Part shown: positions 8,154 through 15,666 of the stretch, piece after piece | Position numbering within the stretch: the first letter of the stretch is position 1 | How the letters are laid out: every line of letters begins with the position of its first letter | Source of the DNA: Actinomycetes bacterium | GTDB lineage: Bacteria; Actinomycetota; Acidimicrobiia; Acidimicrobiales; RAAP-2 | NCBI GenBank assembly: GCA_021809995.1 | Contig: JAJZJT010000006.1 | Coordinates: 1 to 32,651, forward strand | DNA length: 32,651 bases | Reading direction: 5' to 3' | The notes under the pieces: model-generated | What the model saw: the letters and a program-made list of their open reading frames with translations, nothing else | What the model was told of the DNA's origin: nothing | Databases searched by the model: none | Translations under genes and position numbers: made by a program

Positions 8154-8675
8154 GTGCCTCAGCCGTCGCGTCTGCTCGTGAACACCGGCACCGGAAAGGG
8201 CAAGAGCTCGGCCGCCTTCGGGGTGATGGGACGGGCCTGGGCCCGGGGGTGGTCGGTGGGCGTGGTCCAGTTCGTCAAGAGCGACAAGTGGCAGGTCGGT
8301 GAGCGCAAGCTGGCCGCGCACCTCGGGGTCGACTGGCACACGCTGGGCGACGGGTTCACGTGGGAGTCCGAGGACCTCGACGCGACCGAGGCCAGGGGCC
8401 GCCACGCCTGGCAGGTCGCCAGCGAGATGGTCGCCTCGGGCGACTACGACCTGGTGATCCTCGACGAGATGACCTACATCGTGAAGTACGGCTGGGTGCC
8501 GGTGGCAGACGTGGTGGCGGTCCTCGCTGCACGGCCGCAGCGGACCAACGTGATCGTCACCGGGCGCAATGCGCCTGCCGAAGTCGTGGCGCTCGCCGAC
8601 ACGGTCACCGAGATGGTCAAGGTGAAGCACGCGTTCGACCAGGACATCCGCGCTCGCAAGGGGATCGAGTATTGA
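8154..8675 (+). CDS. cobO: Corrinoid adenosyltransferase (CobA/CobO/BtuR type)
   Basis: Starting at GTG 8154, the 173-residue protein has the P-loop NTGTGKGKSSAA (residues about 10-21), VVQFVKSDKW, LVILDEMTYIVKYGW and VIVTGRNAP, the full BtuR family pattern. It transfers the 5'-deoxyadenosyl group of ATP to Co(I) of a corrinoid. The 239 bases before it (7915-8153) hold no recognisable gene and form the largest gap in the operon, so a second promoter may lie there. The stop overlaps the next start (TTGA). Confidence 0.95.
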   Translation: MPQPSRLLVNTGTGKGKSSAAFGVMGRAWARGWSVGVVQFVKSDKWQVGERKLAAHLGVDWHTLGDGFTWESEDLDATEARGRHAWQVASEMVASGDYDLVILDEMTYIVKYGWVPVADVVAVLAARPQRTNVIVTGRNAPAEVVALADTVTEMVKVKHAFDQDIRARKGIEY

Positions 8676-10057
8676 CCACCCTCGGCCCGCGCCTCGTCGT
8701 GTCGGGCACTCGCTCGGGGGCAGGCAAGACGACGGTGGCTTCGGGTCTCATGGCGGCGTTCCGGCACCGGGGGTGGCGGGTGGCGTCGGCCAAGGTCGGG
8801 CCGGACTTCATCGACCCGGGCTACCACTCGATCGCGACCGGCCGACCGGCGCGCAACCTCGACCCGTGGATGTGCGGCGTGGAGCTGCTGGGCCCGCTGG
8901 CATCCAGAGCCGGAGAGGGTGCCGACGTCCTCGTGGTCGAAGGGGTCATGGGCCTCTTCGACGGCGCAGCAGACGGCACCCCGTCGTCGACGGCCGAGGT
9001 CGCCAAGCGCCTCGACGCCCCGGTGGTCCTGGTCGTCGACGCAGCGTCCACGAGCCAATCGGTCGCCGCGGTCGTCCACGGCTTTCGCACCTTCGACCCT
9101 GCAGTGCACGTCGCCGGGGTGGTCCTCAACCTGGTCGGCAGCGACAGCCACGAGGCGATGCTGCGCGCCGCGCTCGCCGACTCCGGTGTGCCGGTGTACG
9201 GGGCGCTCCGACGCGACGACGCCCTGCGGTGGCGCAGTCGTCACCTGGGGTTGCAGCCGGTCGCCGAGGATCCCGCCGGCGTCGGCCGGTCACTCGATCG
9301 TCTCGCCGTGGCCATCTCGGCGCGCTGCGACCTCGACGGCCTGATGCGCCTGGCTCGCGCTGCTCCTCCCCTGCCCACCGCGCCGCTGCCCCGACCCCGC
9401 CGGGTCGTCGGCAACCGTTCTGCGCCCCGCGTGGCGGTCGCTTCCGGTCCCGCGTTCAGCTTCTGCTACCCGGACAACCTCGAGGCACTCGGCGCCGCCG
9501 GGGCGGAGGTGGTCACCTTCGACCCCTGCGTCGACGCGGGGCTGCCGCCGGAGACGTCCGCCGTGCTGGCCGGCGGCGGCTTCCCCGAGCTGTACGCCGA
9601 GGTCCTGGCCGCCAACGAGCCGATGCTCCGGTCCGTGGCCGATCACCACCTGCGAGGCGGCGTGATCTGGGCTGAGTGCGGAGGGCTCTTGTGGCTGACC
9701 CGCACGCTCGACGGGTCCGCCATGGCCGGTGTGGTCGATGCCGACGCGACCATGAGCGGCGGACGCGTCCTCGGCTACCGGTCGGCGACGACGACGCGCC
9801 CGTCGCCGCTCGGGCCGCCAGGGACCCAAGTCCGGGGGCACGAATTCCACTACTCGGCCACCGATCCGGGTGGCGACGCCCTGGTGCTGGCCGGCCGGCA
9901 CGGGACGACGACCGGCGGGTTCGCCGGCCCGCACCTCCTCGCCTCCTACCTGCACGTCCACCTCGCGTCGTACCCGACCATCGCCGAGACGTTCGTGTCG
10001 ACGGCAGCGAGGTCCCCGCTTGCCGCGCCCGGACCCGCTGGCCATGGCGTCCGATGA
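8672..10057 (+). CDS. cobB: Cobyrinate a,c-diamide synthase (CbiA/CobB)
   Basis: I chose the TTG at 8672, which overlaps the cobO stop and places the P-loop GTRSGAGKTTVA at residues 12-23 as in the family; this gives 461 residues. The N-terminal half is the ATP-dependent synthetase (KVGPDFIDPGYH, EGVMGLFDG). The C-terminal half is a class I-type glutamine amidotransferase with LAGGGFPELYAEVL and the catalytic Cys at about residue 336 in WAECGGLLWL, plus HEFHYS. It amidates the a and c side chains using glutamine and ATP. The stop lies inside the following 74-aa ORF. Confidence 0.94.
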   Translation: MTTLGPRLVVSGTRSGAGKTTVASGLMAAFRHRGWRVASAKVGPDFIDPGYHSIATGRPARNLDPWMCGVELLGPLASRAGEGADVLVVEGVMGLFDGAADGTPSSTAEVAKRLDAPVVLVVDAASTSQSVAAVVHGFRTFDPAVHVAGVVLNLVGSDSHEAMLRAALADSGVPVYGALRRDDALRWRSRHLGLQPVAEDPAGVGRSLDRLAVAISARCDLDGLMRLARAAPPLPTAPLPRPRRVVGNRSAPRVAVASGPAFSFCYPDNLEALGAAGAEVVTFDPCVDAGLPPETSAVLAGGGFPELYAEVLAANEPMLRSVADHHLRGGVIWAECGGLLWLTRTLDGSAMAGVVDADATMSGGRVLGYRSATTTRPSPLGPPGTQVRGHEFHYSATDPGGDALVLAGRHGTTTGGFAGPHLLASYLHVHLASYPTIAETFVSTAARSPLAAPGPAGHGVR

Positions 10058-10268
10058 GCCCACGGCCGGCCAGAGGGAGGCCGGTCGGCCGTGGCCCACG
10101 ACGCGCGAGACGTCGGCCTGGATCGCCGACGACCTGGTGGTGCCCGCGAGACGCGCGAGCATGATGGCCCTCGCCGGAGATGCCCTGGTCGACGCCGACG
10201 TCGACGTCCTGACGGCCAGCCCTGTCCGCTCGGCTCTTCTGGCCCGCGCCTTCGGGCTGGGGCGATGA
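10044..10268 (+). CDS. Orphan 74-aa protein in the cob operon
   Basis: The frame begins at the ATG 10044, overlaps the end of cobB by 14 bases and ends overlapping the cobL start (ATGA), so it fits the operon's coupling pattern. The product contains ARRASMMALAGDALVDADVD and ends VRSALLARAFGLGR. I do not recognise the family. The Val-Asp-Val-Leu strand followed by LLARA weakly recalls the C-terminal end of CbiD, which often lies next to cbiE/cbiT, but this is too short to claim. It has no membrane segment or Cys motif. Confidence 0.5.
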   Translation: MASDEPTAGQREAGRPWPTTRETSAWIADDLVVPARRASMMALAGDALVDADVDVLTASPVRSALLARAFGLGR

Positions 10269-11509
10269 CCCTCGAGACCTTGGTGGCTCCGGATGGCGGC
10301 AGGGTGCCGATCGCTGTGGTCGGCGTGCACGGCGGCCTCGTCTACGGTCCCGGAGCCCTCGCGGCCCTCGCCAACGCCGACGTCGTCGTCGGTTCGCCGC
10401 GCCAGCTCTCCCAAACGGCGTCCTTGTGCCGGCCCGAGGCCGACACCGTCGTCCTCGCCGGCCCCCTCGACGAGGTCCTCGATCGCGTCGAGGACGCGTC
10501 GGGGGCCGGGCGGGCGGTCAGCGTGCTGGCCTCTGGCGACCCGGGCTTCTTCGGTATCGTCAGGGTGCTGGCCGCACGGGTGGGACGCGGTCTCCTGCAG
10601 GTGCACCCGGCACCCAGCGCGGTCTCGCTGGCGTTCGCCCGGCTCGGGCTCAGTTGGGACGACGCGACCGTCGTGTCCGCCCACGGCCGTCCGCTGGCCG
10701 ACGCCGTGCGCGCGGTGCGGTCGTCGGCTCAGCCGTCGGTCGCCATCCTCACCTCTCCGGACAATCCGCCGCAGCTCGTCGCCGAAGCGCTGATCGCCGC
10801 CGGCGAACCGACGGGACCCGAGGCGGCCGCAGCGGTCGCGTCGCGGCTGGGGGAGCAAGGTGAGGCAGTGACCGTCTCCGATCTGTCGGACATCGCCGAG
10901 GGCAGCTTCGACCCCATGTCCGTACTGGTCCTGACAGGCCGGGCCGCCAGCCCGGGGGTCCCCAGCCTGGCGTGGGGGTTGGCGGAGGCCGCATTCGACC
11001 GCCGAGACGGGATGATCACCAAGGCCGAGGTGCGCGCCGTCGCGCTCGGGAAGCTCGACCTCCCACCCTTCGGGGTGCTGTGGGACGTCGGAGCAGGAAG
11101 CGGCTCCGTCGGGATCGAGTGCGGCCGGCTCCGCCCCGGCCTCGACGTCTTCGCCGTCGAGCGTGACCGAGCCCAGGTGGACAGGATCCGGTCGAACGCC
11201 GACCGCCACCGAGTCAAGGTCACCGTGACCGAGGGAGAGGCGCCGGACGCACTGGTCGGACTGCCCGACCCCGACCGCGTCTTCGTCGGTGGTGGTGGCT
11301 CCGAGGTCCTCGACGCGGTCCTCGGGCGACTGCGACCCACCGGCGTCGTGGTGGCCACGTACGCCGTCGTCGACCGGGCCGTAGCTGCCGCGGCCGTGCT
11401 CGGCAACGTGGTCGAGCTGTCGGTGAGCCGCGGGGTGGCAACGGGTGGCTTGGGCGTACGTCTGCGTGCCGAGAACCCGGTGTTCGTGTGCTGGGGGCCG
11501 GAGACTTGA
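10265..11509 (+). CDS. cobL: Precorrin-6Y C5,15-methyltransferase (decarboxylating), CbiE-CbiT fusion
   Basis: The 414-residue protein starts at the ATG 10265. Residues about 14-210 are the CbiE methylase (VVGVHGGLVYGPGALAAL, ASGDPGFFGIV, VHPAPSAVSLAFARLG). Residues about 235-414 are the CbiT Rossmann methylase (ITKAEVRAVALGKLDL, LWDVGAGSGSVGIE, FVGGGG). It methylates C5 and C15 and removes the acetate carboxyl group at C12. The domain order and length are those of CobL. A single base separates its stop from the ATG of the next small ORF. Confidence 0.95.
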   Translation: MTLETLVAPDGGRVPIAVVGVHGGLVYGPGALAALANADVVVGSPRQLSQTASLCRPEADTVVLAGPLDEVLDRVEDASGAGRAVSVLASGDPGFFGIVRVLAARVGRGLLQVHPAPSAVSLAFARLGLSWDDATVVSAHGRPLADAVRAVRSSAQPSVAILTSPDNPPQLVAEALIAAGEPTGPEAAAAVASRLGEQGEAVTVSDLSDIAEGSFDPMSVLVLTGRAASPGVPSLAWGLAEAAFDRRDGMITKAEVRAVALGKLDLPPFGVLWDVGAGSGSVGIECGRLRPGLDVFAVERDRAQVDRIRSNADRHRVKVTVTEGEAPDALVGLPDPDRVFVGGGGSEVLDAVLGRLRPTGVVVATYAVVDRAVAAAAVLGNVVELSVSRGVATGGLGVRLRAENPVFVCWGPET

Positions 11510-11510
11510 G

Positions 11511-11756
11511 ATGTCCCTCCTCGGCGTGGGCAGGTCCTCGTGCGCTCGGCGGACCGATCTCCAGCAGCTCGCGGGCAGGGTGCCGGCCGAGGCCGGAACG
11601 GCATGGGAAGAGGTGGCAGTAGTGGCAGTAGTGGCAGTCATGAGAGTGGTGGGAGCGACGGGACCGCGCGCGGCGGGAACCGGGCATTGCACCGTGGTCT
11701 CGGAGCGTTCCGGCCGGTACGTGCCGCTCGTCGCCGCGTTCGGTGATCGTCGATGA
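11511..11756 (+). CDS. Orphan 81-aa protein, weakly CobE-like
   Basis: The frame runs from the ATG 11511 just after cobL to a TGA that overlaps the cobF ATG (ATGA). LLGVGRSSCARRTDLQQLAG, then WEEVAVVAVVAVM, then VVSERSGRYVPLVAAF faintly follow the layout of the small CobE/CbiG C-terminal domain (which in CbiG-CobJ reads GVGCSTA... and ends in a K/R-S-G-T-V strand). It is about 40 residues shorter than that domain and lacks the conserved NPS and EAA motifs. The central Ala/Val run comes from a 9-base tandem repeat (11613-11639). It could be a shrunken CobE domain or an unrelated coupling ORF. Confidence 0.45.
   Translation: MSLLGVGRSSCARRTDLQQLAGRVPAEAGTAWEEVAVVAVVAVMRVVGATGPRAAGTGHCTVVSERSGRYVPLVAAFGDRR
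11613..11639 (+). repeat. Tandem 9-base repeat, three copies
   Basis: GTGGCAGTA occurs twice in direct succession, followed by GTGGCAGTC. It lies within the 81-aa ORF and keeps the frame, encoding VAV VAV VAV. Copy number could vary by slippage without breaking the frame. Confidence 0.85.
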
Positions 11757-12517
11757 GGACGGTCAGGGTGATCGGTGTGGGCATGGGCAACCCCCGCCAC
11801 CTGACGGCCGAGGCGGTGGACGCGCTACGAAGCGTCGACGTGTTCTTCGTCCCCGAGAAAGGGTCCGCAGCCGACGAGCTGGTGGCACTGCGCCGGGACC
11901 TGTGCCGAGCGGTCATCGGCACCGACGACTACCGCTTCGTCACGGTTCCCGACCCCCCTCGTGACCGCTCCACGACGGCGTACGCCCAGGCTGTGCAGAC
12001 CTGGGCTGCCGCCCGCGGCGACGTGCTGCTCGAGACCATGGAGGCCCACCTCGAACCCGGCCAGACGGCAGGGATCCTGGCGTGGGGCGATCCCGCCTTC
12101 TACGACAGCACGCTGCGGGTGCTGGACGCCGGCCGGACAACGGGACGCCTCGAGGTGGAGGTGGTGCCGGGGATCAGCAGTATCCAGATGCTGGCCGCGG
12201 CTCACCGGATCTCGCTCACCCGGGTCGGGCAGTCGCTCCAGGTGACCACCGGCCGGCGGTTGGCCGAGGAAGGGCTCCCTCCCGGCTGCCACGACGTGGT
12301 CGTCATGCTCGACGGCCGCTGCGCGTTCCAGCACGTCGGTCCAGACGGCGTTCAGATCTACTGGGGTGCGGACCTGGGCGGCCCCGACCAGGCGATCGTG
12401 TCGGGCGAGCTGGGAGAGGTGGCCGACGCGATCCTGGCCCGACGGGCCGAGATCCGGTCCCGCCGAGGATGGGTGATGGACACCTACCTGCTCCGCCGGG
12501 GCATCCCGCACCGATGA
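11753..12517 (+). CDS. cobF: Precorrin-6A synthase (deacetylating), C1-methyltransferase
   Basis: The 254-residue protein follows the CobF family closely: VIGVGMGNPRHLTAEAVDAL, VDVFFVPEKG, DPPRDRSTTAYA, WGDPAFYDSTLRVL, VPGISSIQMLAAAHRI, TTGRRLAEEG, VVMLDGRCAF, YWGADLG and the end GWVMDTYLLRRG. In the aerobic route CobF adds the C1 methyl and releases acetate. Its presence beside CbiX and CbiG, with CbiD reduced to a stub, is the main oddity of this operon. It overlaps the preceding ORF and the next gene by 4 bases each. Confidence 0.95.
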   Translation: MRTVRVIGVGMGNPRHLTAEAVDALRSVDVFFVPEKGSAADELVALRRDLCRAVIGTDDYRFVTVPDPPRDRSTTAYAQAVQTWAAARGDVLLETMEAHLEPGQTAGILAWGDPAFYDSTLRVLDAGRTTGRLEVEVVPGISSIQMLAAAHRISLTRVGQSLQVTTGRRLAEEGLPPGCHDVVVMLDGRCAFQHVGPDGVQIYWGADLGGPDQAIVSGELGEVADAILARRAEIRSRRGWVMDTYLLRRGIPHR

Positions 12518-13164
12518 TCTACCTGGTCCGCCACGGCCAGTCGGAGTGGAACCTCCTGCGCCGGACCCAAGGCCAGATCTCCCACCCGGGCCTGACCGTT
12601 CTCGGACGGCGACAGGCGTCCACCGCGGCGCGAGCGATCCGCGCCGACGCCGAGCGAAACGGCCAGCCGGTCCGCTCCGTGATCGCCAGCGACCTGGTCC
12701 GGGCGGTCCAGACGGCACAGATCGTTGCCACTGCCCTGGCGGCCCCCGTGCACATGGACGCGCGCTGGCGCGAACAGTGCCTCGGACGGCTAGAAGGGCT
12801 CGGGTACGACGAGACCTACGCCGAGCTGGCGAGCCACCGGGCCGACCCGGACGCACCGATCGGCGGAGGTGAATCGGAGCACCAGGTGACCGAGCGGGTA
12901 GCCGCCGCCTTGGCTGACGTGGTCCCGACGGAGGCGACCGTGGTCGTGACCCACGGGGACACGATCCGCTGCCTCGTGGCCCACGTCACGGGGATGGCCG
13001 CGGCGTACGACGTCTCGCACCCGGTGCCGAACGGCGCGGTCATCGTGCTCGAGGGCCGTTACGGCTGCCGGATCCGGCCGCTGGTTGGCCCGCCGCTGGT
13101 TGGTGTTCGAAGCGCCTCCGAGGCAGGGCCGCGTTCGTCCCGTCGGCGCCCGCAGATGCTCTGA
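12514..13164 (+). CDS. cobC: Histidine phosphatase, probable alpha-ribazole phosphatase (CobC)
   Basis: The 216-residue protein opens with MIYLVRHGQSEWN, the RHG motif holding the phospho-accepting His (residue 7). The second catalytic His lies in VVVTHGDTIRC (residue 147), and Arg and Glu of the SDLVRAVQTA and EQCLGRLEG stretches complete the site. Many histidine phosphatases share this layout. The position at the end of a cobalamin operon and opposite bluB-cobT supports dephosphorylation of alpha-ribazole phosphate or adenosylcobalamin phosphate. The last about 30 residues are basic, Ser/Pro-rich and probably disordered. Confidence 0.82.
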   Translation: MIYLVRHGQSEWNLLRRTQGQISHPGLTVLGRRQASTAARAIRADAERNGQPVRSVIASDLVRAVQTAQIVATALAAPVHMDARWREQCLGRLEGLGYDETYAELASHRADPDAPIGGGESEHQVTERVAAALADVVPTEATVVVTHGDTIRCLVAHVTGMAAAYDVSHPVPNGAVIVLEGRYGCRIRPLVGPPLVGVRSASEAGPRSSRRRPQML

Positions 13165-13208
13165 GCACGTCTCCTGCACGGCAGCATGCAGCCGCCGCGC
13201 TCAGGAGA
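13161..13208. terminator. Inverted repeat between convergent genes, possible terminator
   Basis: TCTCCTG (13170-13176) pairs with CAGGAGA (13202-13208), and CTGAGC (13161-13166) can alternatively pair with GCTCAG (13199-13204). The element lies in the 36-base gap between cobC and the convergent bluB-cobT and overlaps the latter's stop. There is no T-tract, so termination is an inference from position. Confidence 0.35.
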
Positions 13209-14934
13209 GGTCGGTCTCAGCCCACAGCTCCTCGACCGATGCCGTCGACTGGCGCGAACGTACGGCCGTCAACACCATCTGGGCGGCAAGGCAAGCACCG
13301 ACGCCCTCCCCGGCGCGCAGTCGAAGCTGCAGCAGCGGTTCGAGGCCGAGCTCTGCGAGCACCCGGCCGTGGGCCAGCTCTCGGCTGCGCTGGCCCGCCA
13401 CCAAGGCGCTCTGGGCTGCAGGTTCGATGCGCACGGCAACCAGCGCAGCGAGTGAGGTGACCAAGCCGTCGAGCACCACGGGTGCCCGAGCTGCGGCGGC
13501 GGCCACAGTCAGCCCGGCGAGGAACGCGATCTCGGGACCACCGACCGCGGCGAGCGCCACCTCCGGTTCGCCGAGCCGCTTGCCGTAAGTGGAGCGGGCC
13601 CGCTTCAGTGCGGCCGCGACGACGTCCCGCTTCCGGCGCACCATGGCCGAGTCTGCCGCCGCACCCAGACCGACGGCTTCGTCTACGTCGATCCCCAGCA
13701 AGGCGCAGGCCAGGGCGGCCGCTACGGTCGTGTTGCCGATGCCCACCTCCCCGAGGCAGACGAGCCCGTCCGCCCCGATCCGTCGGCCGAGCTCCTCCCC
13801 TGAACGGAAGAGAAGCTCGATGTCGGCGGGATCGAGCGCGTCGTCGGCGACCATGTCACCGGTGTGACGGGTGGCGACGGCGTGCACCGATTCCACGGCC
13901 AGGCCGACCTCACGTGCCGTCACGGCGCCGAGCGACACACCGGCTCGGGTGGCCGCCAAGACGTCGCCCGTGACCGAAGGGGAGAAGGCAGACACTCCGT
14001 GCCTCGTCACCGGATGGTCACCGGCCGCGACGACGAGCGTTCCCGTCGTCGGAGGATCTGGCCGCAGAGCCAGCACCCGGTTCACGACGAGGTCGAGCAA
14101 TCCCAGCGAGCCCGGGACGGTAAGCCGATGATCTCCCTCGTCGCGCCCGGCGACGACCGACGCAGGCCCGGGACCGGCCAGGTGCGATACCGGGGCGGCG
14201 GGCTCGTCGGTGCACGGCCAACGCTCCTCCACGACGACATCCTCGAGCGGTGCGCGCTCCGACCAGCCGTGCCGCTCCAGTCCGGGACTGGGGGGCCGCT
14301 CGTCCGGCCACCCGATGCAGAGCCAACCCAGTGTTTCGACCCCGTGCGGCAGGCCGAGCAGTCCGGCCAGCTCCTCGGGCTGGAACAGCGTCACCCAGCC
14401 GAGGCCGAGGCCGACCGCCCGCGCCGCCAGCCACATGTTCTCGATGGCGCAGGCGCAGCTCCACATGTCGGCATCGGCGAAGCTGGCCCGCCCGAGCACA
14501 CCTTCAGCCGGTACCCGCCGGTCGCAGGCGACGACCACGCCAACCGGTGCCTCCCTGATGCCTTCGAGCTGCAGGTCGAGCAGCCGCGACCTTCGCTCCT
14601 CGGTGAGCATCTCGGCCTGTCGAAGCCGCTCGCGGTCGGCCATGAACGCAGCCTGGTCACGCGTTCTCTGATCTCGCACGACGACGAAGCGCCAGGGTTG
14701 GGAGTGCCCGACGGACGGAGCCCGATGGCCCGCCATGAGCACCTGCCCCACCACCTCCGACGGCACCTCGTCAGGCCGGAAACGGCGGACGTCCCGCCTC
14801 GCGGCGAGGACCTCGTGCACTGCCGTCACCGTCGCCGCATCGAACGACCATCCGGCAGGATCCGCAGAACGCTGGGCCGCTGACGTCGGATCACCGACCA
14901 ACGGAACCGGTCGCGGCCACACAAGTTCGTCCAT
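13201..14934 (-). CDS. bluB-cobT: BluB-CobT fusion: DMB synthase / nicotinate-nucleotide:DMB phosphoribosyltransferase
   Basis: This 577-residue protein joins two enzymes. Residues about 30-230 are BluB, a flavin-destroying nitroreductase-fold enzyme (LAARRDVRRFRPDEVPSE 43-60, HRAPSVGHSQPWRF 70-83, FADADMWSCACAIENMWLAA, LGLGWVTLF) that makes 5,6-dimethylbenzimidazole from FMNH2 and O2. Residues about 270-577 are CobT (GDHPVTRHGVSAF 305-317, GEVGIGNTTVAAAL 395-408, RAGEGVGACLA 540-550 with the catalytic Glu), which makes alpha-ribazole phosphate. Joining them would pass the base directly. BluB needs oxygen, so the cell is at least oxygen-exposed. The ATG at 14934 has no clear ribosome site; a group II intron remnant ends just upstream of it. 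Confidence 0.94.
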   Translation of the reverse strand: MDELVWPRPVPLVGDPTSAAQRSADPAGWSFDAATVTAVHEVLAARRDVRRFRPDEVPSEVVGQVLMAGHRAPSVGHSQPWRFVVVRDQRTRDQAAFMADRERLRQAEMLTEERRSRLLDLQLEGIREAPVGVVVACDRRVPAEGVLGRASFADADMWSCACAIENMWLAARAVGLGLGWVTLFQPEELAGLLGLPHGVETLGWLCIGWPDERPPSPGLERHGWSERAPLEDVVVEERWPCTDEPAAPVSHLAGPGPASVVAGRDEGDHRLTVPGSLGLLDLVVNRVLALRPDPPTTGTLVVAAGDHPVTRHGVSAFSPSVTGDVLAATRAGVSLGAVTAREVGLAVESVHAVATRHTGDMVADDALDPADIELLFRSGEELGRRIGADGLVCLGEVGIGNTTVAAALACALLGIDVDEAVGLGAAADSAMVRRKRDVVAAALKRARSTYGKRLGEPEVALAAVGGPEIAFLAGLTVAAAAARAPVVLDGLVTSLAALVAVRIEPAAQSALVAGQRSRELAHGRVLAELGLEPLLQLRLRAGEGVGACLAAQMVLTAVRSRQSTASVEELWAETDLS

Positions 14935-14940
14935 CGGCCG

Positions 14941-15230
14941 TCAGGGGCGCGGCGCCGTCATGGCCCGGTCCCCCATCCCCCTTTCGATCCGTACGTGCGG
15001 TCGTCCCACATGGAGCCCACCGACGATCTGTCTGGACATGGTCACGCCGCCTTCGGGTATCGGATGGTGCCCATGAGCACGTGCAGGCCCTGGTCGCGGA
15101 ACCAGGCGCTGGTCCGGCTGCAGGTCGCAGCCACGCTTTTCGCACGTCGAGCGGGACAGCCGCCACCAAATGTAGCGATCCAACGCGACGAACTTCGTCG
15201 GTGCGTTGCCGGTGGTGCTGCTCGACTCCG
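14941..15230 (-). mobile_element. Group II intron 3' remnant with broken maturase C-terminus
   Basis: On the minus strand, TGNAPTKFVALDRYIWWRL (near 15220-15160) matches the conserved C-terminal stretch of group II intron reverse transcriptases (typically FRTGNA..KF..ID.YV..RL). After about 15130 the reading frame shifts, and AWFRDQGLHVLMGTIRYPKA, the usual maturase end, continues in another frame to a stop at 15042. Downstream, 15018-14986 has the size and shape of domain V (inner stem TGTGG/CCGCA around a short loop), but the lower stem has several mismatches and the AGC triad reads GGC. The rest of the reverse transcriptase is absent, so it is a dead fragment. The exact 3' end lies near 14941. 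Confidence 0.7.
14986..15018 (-). ncRNA. Degenerate group II intron domain V
   Basis: The 33-base minus-strand element ends CCGCACGTACGGATC, nearly identical to the 3' arm of canonical domain V. Its 5' arm GGGCTCCATGTGG pairs imperfectly in the lower helix, and the catalytic triad is altered, so splicing is not expected. Confidence 0.6.
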
Positions 15231-15666
15231 AGATGCCATGGCTGAGCCTCCCCTCGATGGTCGCCTCGACGGACTCCCGGGAGCGCCGGAGGGTCCGGGC
15301 GAGCTCCACGAACGGGGCGAGCTGCGAGCGGGTCGCGCAGACGAGCCCGTCGTCGGGCGCTCGGGGCTGCGCCAACCAGCTCGACACGCCACGTGGCAAC
15401 CGGCCCGTACCCACGCTGCGTCCGTTCTCCGTCGACCTCGCCGGGCGGGCGGGCGGGCGGGCGGGCATCGTCGTGGCGCCTTCCGACTTGGACCGCGCGG
15501 ATCGGCTGTCGACCGCCGTCTCGGACGAGGGGCCTTTCGCCACTTCGAGGACGTCCTCGAAGCGCGGACTTGGCGAGTTCGAGGACTGGCACGCGTGCTC
15601 CGACGAGGGCCAACGGGCCATCCACCCCGGTGCGACCTCGCGGGTCGGAGCCGTGTCGTCGGTGCC
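15231..15666. other. Stretch without a recognised gene
   Basis: Frames are open on both strands here, but none gives a protein I recognise; a minus-strand frame (to 15621) continues into the intron remnant. It contains the GGGC tandem repeat at 15443-15466. It may be an older insertion scar between the ClC gene and the intron. Confidence 0.4.
15443..15466 (+). repeat. GGGC tandem repeat, six copies
   Basis: Six perfect head-to-tail GGGC units form a run of six G3 tracts separated by single C bases, which could fold into a G-quadruplex on the plus strand. It lies in non-coding DNA between the intron remnant and the ClC gene. Confidence 0.85.

Noticed and set aside
9290-11800. 836-residue minus-strand open frame
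   Set aside because: Antisense of cobB, cobL and the small ORFs; no domain and no plausible start site.
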